61,545 nt of DNA, from positions 1-61,545 of the forward strand of contig JARLJG010000027.1 in NCBI GenBank assembly GCA_031291325.1, in the 5' to 3' direction. Position numbers and translations under genes: made by a program. Source of the DNA: Burkholderiaceae bacterium. GTDB lineage: Bacteria; Pseudomonadota; Gammaproteobacteria; Burkholderiales; Burkholderiaceae_D. The notes beneath the pieces were generated by a model, which saw only the letters and a list, made by a program, of their open reading frames with translations, was not told the origin of the DNA and searched no databases. Positions within the stretch are counted from its first letter, which is position 1. Each line of letters opens with the position of its first letter. Of the stretch, positions 57,410 through 61,545 are shown piece by piece.

Positions 57410-57907
57410 ATGAAAAAACCAATCCTCGCCGTCTCGTTTTTGTTCGTCGTTTCGACCCACGCCATTGCATCTCCGCTTACGCCGGAGAATGTGTCTGCCG
57501 ATCTGGCGAAGCGCAGTCCGGCAGCAGTAGTTGCCGACCTCTCAAAAAATGGCCGGTACGAGAAGATTCTCGACTTGATGGACAAAGGCAAAGAGGAGTG
57601 GATACTTCTTGCACCTGCGCTTGCCAAGGGAACCGATGCGGGAACGTCGGAGTCATTGGTCTTTGCGCTCGCAACGGCGCTGCAAAAGAATCCGCATGCG
57701 GTCTTGTCGGTCATACAAACAGGCGGCTCGCCGCTGCTTGCTGCGGATCAGGTTTGCTCTCCGCCGATGATCGAGCCGACGAAAAAGCAATTGGCGTCCT
57801 ATTTCAAGCAAGCGATTGCAGGTGTGTCGAAGGTGTCGAACCCCGAATTGTCGGCGGTGAAAGCGGCATGCTTGCAGAACCTTGAGAAAGTGAAGGCGAT
57901 GCCGTGA
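57410..57907 (+). CDS. Exported protein downstream of the effector pair
   Basis: 165 residues. Signal peptide (MKKPILAVSFLFVVSTHAIAS), then a helical mature domain with two Cys near the C-terminus (DQVCSPP; KAACLQNL). It follows the immunity candidate by 31 bp on the same strand and may be a second immunity or accessory protein. Not recognised. Confidence 0.6.
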   Translation: MKKPILAVSFLFVVSTHAIASPLTPENVSADLAKRSPAAVVADLSKNGRYEKILDLMDKGKEEWILLAPALAKGTDAGTSESLVFALATALQKNPHAVLSVIQTGGSPLLAADQVCSPPMIEPTKKQLASYFKQAIAGVSKVSNPELSAVKAACLQNLEKVKAMP

Positions 57908-58055
57908 CGAAATCGAAGCAAGCCATGTCTTTGTGGACCCGCACATGGCTAGCCGATATTATTGTGACGAGTAAAGACTAAGCAAAATATATCAACCTCC
58001 CCGGAGGGGATCGGAGAGGGTCGCGCCAACATCGAAAATTCAATCGCGAATTGCA

Positions 58056-58080
58056 AGCCGGTCGCACATTGCGACCGGCT
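58056..58080. terminator. Strong hairpin between convergent genes
   Basis: AGCCGGTCGC-ACATT-GCGACCGGCT, a perfect 10-bp stem. No T run on either side, so it may act with Rho or simply protect 3' ends. Confidence 0.45.
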
Positions 58081-58083
58081 CAC

Positions 58084-58593
58084 TCAATCGCCCCCGCCCC
58101 ACTCCTCGCGCAACATCCCATAGACCAAGACATCCGCCGACCTCCCATCCAATTTGCGCGCGCGCCGCTTGCGGCCCTCTTCGCGGAATCCGGCGGCGCG
58201 ATAGAGCTTGATCGCTTGTTCGTTGCTGTCGAACACATCGAGGTCGATGCGCTCGAATTTTCCGGCGAAGGCTTGCGCCAGCGCTTGCGCGAGCAGCGCG
58301 CGGCCCGCGCCCTGGCCGCGATAGGCGCCCTGCAATCCCATGCCGAGATGACCGGCGTGTGACATTCCTTCCAACTGCCCCGGCACGATGTCGCACCAGC
58401 CGACGATGCGCGGGCCGTCCAGTGCCACCAGTTGCACGCCGCCTTGACCGACGAGGAAGCGGATGAAGTCTTCGATCTGGTCAACGGAAAAACCGACCGT
58501 GCTGGCGAGAAAATGCCGTTCGCGCGCGACTTCTTCGATGCAGGCAGCGAGCGCGGCGGCGTCGGCGATTTCTGTGGGGCGGAGTGTGAGCAT
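58084..58593 (-). CDS. GNAT-family N-acetyltransferase
   Basis: 169 residues from MLTLRPTEIADAAALA. LGMGLQGAYRGQGAGRALLAQALAQAF contains the acetyl-CoA loop (RGQGAG); LDVFDSNEQAIKLYRAAGFREEGRKRRAR resembles ribosomal-protein and amine acetylases of the RimJ/PhnO type. Substrate unknown. Confidence 0.92.
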   Translation of the reverse strand: MLTLRPTEIADAAALAACIEEVARERHFLASTVGFSVDQIEDFIRFLVGQGGVQLVALDGPRIVGWCDIVPGQLEGMSHAGHLGMGLQGAYRGQGAGRALLAQALAQAFAGKFERIDLDVFDSNEQAIKLYRAAGFREEGRKRRARKLDGRSADVLVYGMLREEWGGGD

Positions 58594-58761
58594 GAGCTGA
58601 GCCAAAGAGTGAACCTGCCTGAGAATAAGGCATTTTACCGGAATACGCGAAAAGCACAGGCGAGCATTGCGTGCTGCCGCTGTCGATATTGTCTTTGCCT
58701 GGCATATGTGGCAACATAGGCCGGCGAGAAATAAACCGTAGTTTTTCACTCAGCCAAACCC

Positions 58762-59610
58762 ATGACGTCCGACAATCTCGAGAAGTTGTATCAGGCCGTC
58801 ATCGGCCCGAAGAACCAGAATTACTACCTTGCTGAATTTGCGCGCCTCGACGAACAGTGGCAGACCGCGCACTCCTGGAACTGGCCTGCCTTCTTCCTCG
58901 GCTTCCCGTGGCTGGTGTATCGCAAGATGTGGCTGCACGCGCTGCTTTTTTTCGCGCTGCCTTTTCTCTGTGTAGCCGGTGCGCTATTGACTATCGGGGC
59001 GCTGGCCGGGAAGTTCGGCGGCATCGTCGGGGCGCTCGCCGCCATCGCCTATATCGCGGCGGTGTTCATCTGGATGCCGGGCAACGCCAATTCGCTATAC
59101 CATCGGCACTGCCGCCGCAAGCTCGCCGCAGCCGGCAGAAAGTCGGCGCAACTGCAGGATCGGATTGCGCTGCTCTCGCGGCGCGGCGGCGCCAGCATCG
59201 TGGCCGCCGTGCTGGTGTCGGCATTTGCATTGGCGCTGTGGTCGTCGCTGGCCTTTGCCGGCTATCAGGTCGGGGCAATCGGCGCCAAGGTCGCCCGCGC
59301 CTACTGGTTCGGCGCCAACGTCGCCGCTTGGGTCGGCGACTACTATGACCAGCATCAGATCATGCCGGACAATCTCGCGCAAGCCGGCTTTACGATCAAG
59401 CTGCCGCCGACGATCAAGGCGATCGACATGGATAGCCAGGGCGCAATCACCGTAAAAGTGACGCTGCCGATGTTGGAAGACCGAACGCTGCGCTGGCTGC
59501 CGTCCACCCCGGAAACGCTGGCGCTGCGCTGGACCTGCAGCAGTCCCGACATCCCGCAATGGCTGCTGCCGCCGGGCTGCCGCCCGCCCGCAACCGGCAG
59601 GCGGCAATAG
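58762..59610 (+). CDS. DUF2628 membrane protein fused to a pilin-like domain
   Basis: 282 residues. N-terminal DUF2628-like part (SWNWPAFFLGFPWLVYRKMWLHAL) with three or four membrane helices, then a further helix (~152-172). The C-terminal ~95 residues look like the globular part of a type IV pilin: YYDQHQIMPDNLAQAGF, IKAIDMDSQGAITVKV and the disulphide-bounded end LRWTCSS...LLPPGCR. The fusion suggests a membrane-anchored minor-pilin-like sensor or assembly factor; this is inference. Confidence 0.82.
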   Translation: MTSDNLEKLYQAVIGPKNQNYYLAEFARLDEQWQTAHSWNWPAFFLGFPWLVYRKMWLHALLFFALPFLCVAGALLTIGALAGKFGGIVGALAAIAYIAAVFIWMPGNANSLYHRHCRRKLAAAGRKSAQLQDRIALLSRRGGASIVAAVLVSAFALALWSSLAFAGYQVGAIGAKVARAYWFGANVAAWVGDYYDQHQIMPDNLAQAGFTIKLPPTIKAIDMDSQGAITVKVTLPMLEDRTLRWLPSTPETLALRWTCSSPDIPQWLLPPGCRPPATGRRQ

Positions 59611-59670
59611 ACGACAGGCGCCGCGCCGCACTATTCGAAGCACAAACATTGGACACGACCGGAGAACGCA

Positions 59671-60642
59671 GTGCATTCAAACAACAGCCTGAATAGACGC
59701 AGCGCCCGCGCGGCTGCGGTATTTTGCGCGGCGATGGCTATCGGCGCATCGGCGTTCGCGGTCGAGTACACGACCGAAGACTACAAGCGGGCAGTCGCCA
59801 CCTGCATGCGCGTCAACGATTTCGAGTGCGCCGCCAAGAATTGGCGGCAGATTCTCCGCCTGCGGCCGGACGACACGGCGGCGATGGTCAACCTCGGCCT
59901 GCTGTTGAGCTGGCGCGACGACCAGAAAGGCGCGATCGTCCAGTACGAACGTGCAATCAGTCTCGGCGAAGGCGCCTACAACCTGTTCGCCTATTACGCC
60001 GACAGTCTCGGCAAGGTCGGCCGCATCGACGAAGCGATCGACTGGTCCTATAAAACCTTGTCGGTGGTGCCGACGCTGGTGGACGTGCGCGGCAACCTTG
60101 CCAAGCTGCTGCTGCATCAGAAGAGATACTACGAAGCACTGTCGCTGCTCGAATCCTACGACGACTTCCTGCTCTCCAACGGCAACCAGGCCTATTTCGC
60201 CGGCCAGCGCATTGCCATTGAAACCGTGATCGACAAGAACGGCGACGGCGTGACGGTCGAAAGCAAGTCGCTGCGGCTGCCGAAACTCAACAACACTTTT
60301 TATGCGCCGCTCACTATCGGCGTGGCCAAGCCCAGCGGCTTTATCGTCGACACCGGCGCCAACCGCCTGGCAATCAGCGAAGAATACCTGGCTCAATCCA
60401 AAGTGAGTTACAAGAACGCAGGCAGCGGCACGGCAACCATGGCAGATGGCCACCGAGTGACGGCGCGCGCCATCACGCTGTCCTCGGTGCGGGTCGGCCC
60501 GTATGAAATCAAGAACGTGCCGGCAATCGTCTGCAAGGACTGCAAACTGCTGCTCGGCCAATCGCTGCTGACCAAGTTCGACATGACCTCGGTCAAGGTC
60601 CAGGGCGTGGAATTCATGACGCTGGCGCCGCGCAAATTGTGA
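59671..60642 (+). CDS. TPR protein with retroviral-type aspartyl protease domain
   Basis: 323 residues. GTG start with GGAGAA upstream. Signal peptide (~1-30), TPR-like helices (~40-170), then a single-domain pepsin/retropepsin fold: FIVDTGANRLAIS with catalytic D227 in DTG, and LLLGQSLLTKF near the end. Such proteins work as dimers in the periplasm. The 3' part has CKDCKLLLG, with two Cys. A near-identical copy begins at 61365. Confidence 0.88.
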   Translation: MHSNNSLNRRSARAAAVFCAAMAIGASAFAVEYTTEDYKRAVATCMRVNDFECAAKNWRQILRLRPDDTAAMVNLGLLLSWRDDQKGAIVQYERAISLGEGAYNLFAYYADSLGKVGRIDEAIDWSYKTLSVVPTLVDVRGNLAKLLLHQKRYYEALSLLESYDDFLLSNGNQAYFAGQRIAIETVIDKNGDGVTVESKSLRLPKLNNTFYAPLTIGVAKPSGFIVDTGANRLAISEEYLAQSKVSYKNAGSGTATMADGHRVTARAITLSSVRVGPYEIKNVPAIVCKDCKLLLGQSLLTKFDMTSVKVQGVEFMTLAPRKL

Positions 60643-60655
60643 GCGGCAAGTTCGC

Positions 60656-61132
60656 ATGTCAAACGATCCCTATACCCCGCCGACCGCGCCGATAGAGGAT
60701 GTCGTGCCCGAAACCGGCCAGCCGTGGCATATGATCGCGGTGATCGGCTTTCTGGCGCTGAAGGGGCTATTGGAGCTGATTGGCGTGCTCTCTGTGCTGA
60801 TCAAGCCCGCCCTGGCGGGATTCGGCCTCGTGAGTTCGTATCTACTGCTGTTGAATTCGGTTCTCATCCTGACTGCCGCCTACATGATGTTTCGCCGCAA
60901 CCGGCATGCATTCATTCCGCTGGTTCTTGTTCTCGTTCGCTTCTATCTGATTGTGCCGCTGTTGACGCAACGACCCATAAGCCCGCCCAGCCAGCAATAC
61001 GGGGCCAGTTATTTTTCACAATTAGTCGCTTATTTCTCCCAATTCCCGTTGCCGCTCAACCTCAGCATGCTATTTCTCCTGGCCTGCACCGCGTATTGCC
61101 TGTGGCTGCGCAAGCGCGGGATGCTGGTTTGA
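60656..61132 (+). CDS. Small polytopic membrane protein
   Basis: 158 residues. A proline-rich start (DPYTPPTAPIEDV) typical of DUF2569-like or similar small membrane proteins, then four hydrophobic segments. It starts 14 bp after the aspartyl-protease gene and may share its transcript. Not recognised further. Confidence 0.7.
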   Translation: MSNDPYTPPTAPIEDVVPETGQPWHMIAVIGFLALKGLLELIGVLSVLIKPALAGFGLVSSYLLLLNSVLILTAAYMMFRRNRHAFIPLVLVLVRFYLIVPLLTQRPISPPSQQYGASYFSQLVAYFSQFPLPLNLSMLFLLACTAYCLWLRKRGMLV

Positions 61133-61169
61133 AAAATGAGCGCAAGCAGGCTGCGATACAATCCCGGCA

Positions 61170-61320
61170 GTAGGTTGGGCTAACGCTTCACCAGCCCAAC
61201 AATCGACCCGACAACGCAGACCAAATCTCGAACAGCCTGTAAACAAACTGCGCGACGAATGTTCGTCAATGTTCCGGTGGACGGCGGATGTTGGGCTGGT
61301 GAAGCGTTAGCCCAACCTAC
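61170..61320. repeat. GTAGGTTGGGCT-type REP pair between duplicated genes
   Basis: GTAGGTTGGGCTAACGCTTCACCAGCCCAAC (61170-61200) and its inverse (61290-61320) lie in the gap before the second copy of the aspartyl-protease gene. They may have assisted the duplication. Confidence 0.85.
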
Positions 61321-61364
61321 GATACTATTCGACGCACAATCATTGGACACGACCGGAGAACGCA

Positions 61365-61545
61365 GTGCATTCAAACAACAGCCTGAATAGACGCAGCGCC
61401 CGCGCGGCTGCGGCATTTTGCGCGGCGATGGCCATCGGCGCATCGGCGTTCGCGGTCGAGTACACGACCGAAGACTACAAGCGGGCAGTCGCCACCTGCA
61501 TGCGCGTCAACGATTTCGAGTGCGCCGCCAAGAATTGGCGGCAGA
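61365..61545 (+). CDS. Second copy of the TPR-aspartyl protease gene (partial)
   Basis: The first 60 codons, cut by the window end, match the gene at 59671 with one visible amino-acid change (Val17 to Ala). Similarity extends about 38 bp upstream of the GTG start. The offset is 1694 bp, so this is a recent tandem duplication. Confidence 0.9.
   Translation, partial: MHSNNSLNRRSARAAAAFCAAMAIGASAFAVEYTTEDYKRAVATCMRVNDFECAAKNWRQ

Overview
The window looks like the chromosome of a GC-rich Gram-negative bacterium. Codon choice, the REP families, the SoxR-type operator and the gene set (bacteriohemerythrins, an orphan Hcp, a TonB receptor, an exported acetolactate decarboxylase) suggest a betaproteobacterium of the Burkholderiales, perhaps Oxalobacteraceae. 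The taxonomy is inference; no rRNA or tRNA gene was seen.

Layout. (1) 0-15 kb is accessory-rich host DNA. An operon under a perfect FNR box ends in a hemerythrin-GGDEF cyclase. An AT-rich island carries an ADP-ribosyltransferase-like toxin, a small antitoxin and a SecB-like chaperone, matching the CmdTAC anti-phage arrangement, and it cuts a parDE locus. Then come an orphan eCIS-type DUF4157 protein, a MerR/methyltransferase pair with a SoxR-like operator, an exported acetolactate decarboxylase, vapBC, and a RelE/XRE toxin-antitoxin pair lying between two copies of a lipase 3' end. (2) 15.2-44.3 kb is a single minus-strand late gene cluster of a contractile-tailed phage: terminases, portal, scaffold, capsid, connectors, sheath, tube, a frameshifted chaperone, tape measure, baseplate, fibres and lysis. 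No integrase, repressor or replication gene is present. At least eight of its gene boundaries are filled with REP-like inverted repeats. Three paralogous plus-strand genes, each with its own promoter, are embedded in it. They encode a zinc ribbon, a membrane helix and two or three copies of a ~95-residue domain I do not recognise. (3) 44.8-61.5 kb is host DNA: membrane proteins, a second RelE/HigA-type module, an SPFH protein, an FNR-box bacteriohemerythrin, a periplasmic binding protein, a REP-associated transposase (RAYT) with its REPs, a TonB receptor, AlaX, an hcp/L,D-transpeptidase-like effector/immunity cassette, a DUF2628-pilin fusion, and a TPR-aspartyl protease gene whose tandem copy runs off the end.

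How the parts relate. Two hemerythrin loci 46 kb apart share the same promoter layout (FNR box about 125 bp upstream of the first start codon), which suggests joint control by low oxygen. The phage cluster reads from the terminases towards lysis and ends in a strong terminator at 15.2 kb. The missing early genes and the REP-filled boundaries suggest an old, defective or domesticated element. The strongest candidates for undescribed biology are the zinc-ribbon repeat family inside the phage cluster, the two tail-fibre genes with Sec signal peptides, and the TAC island.
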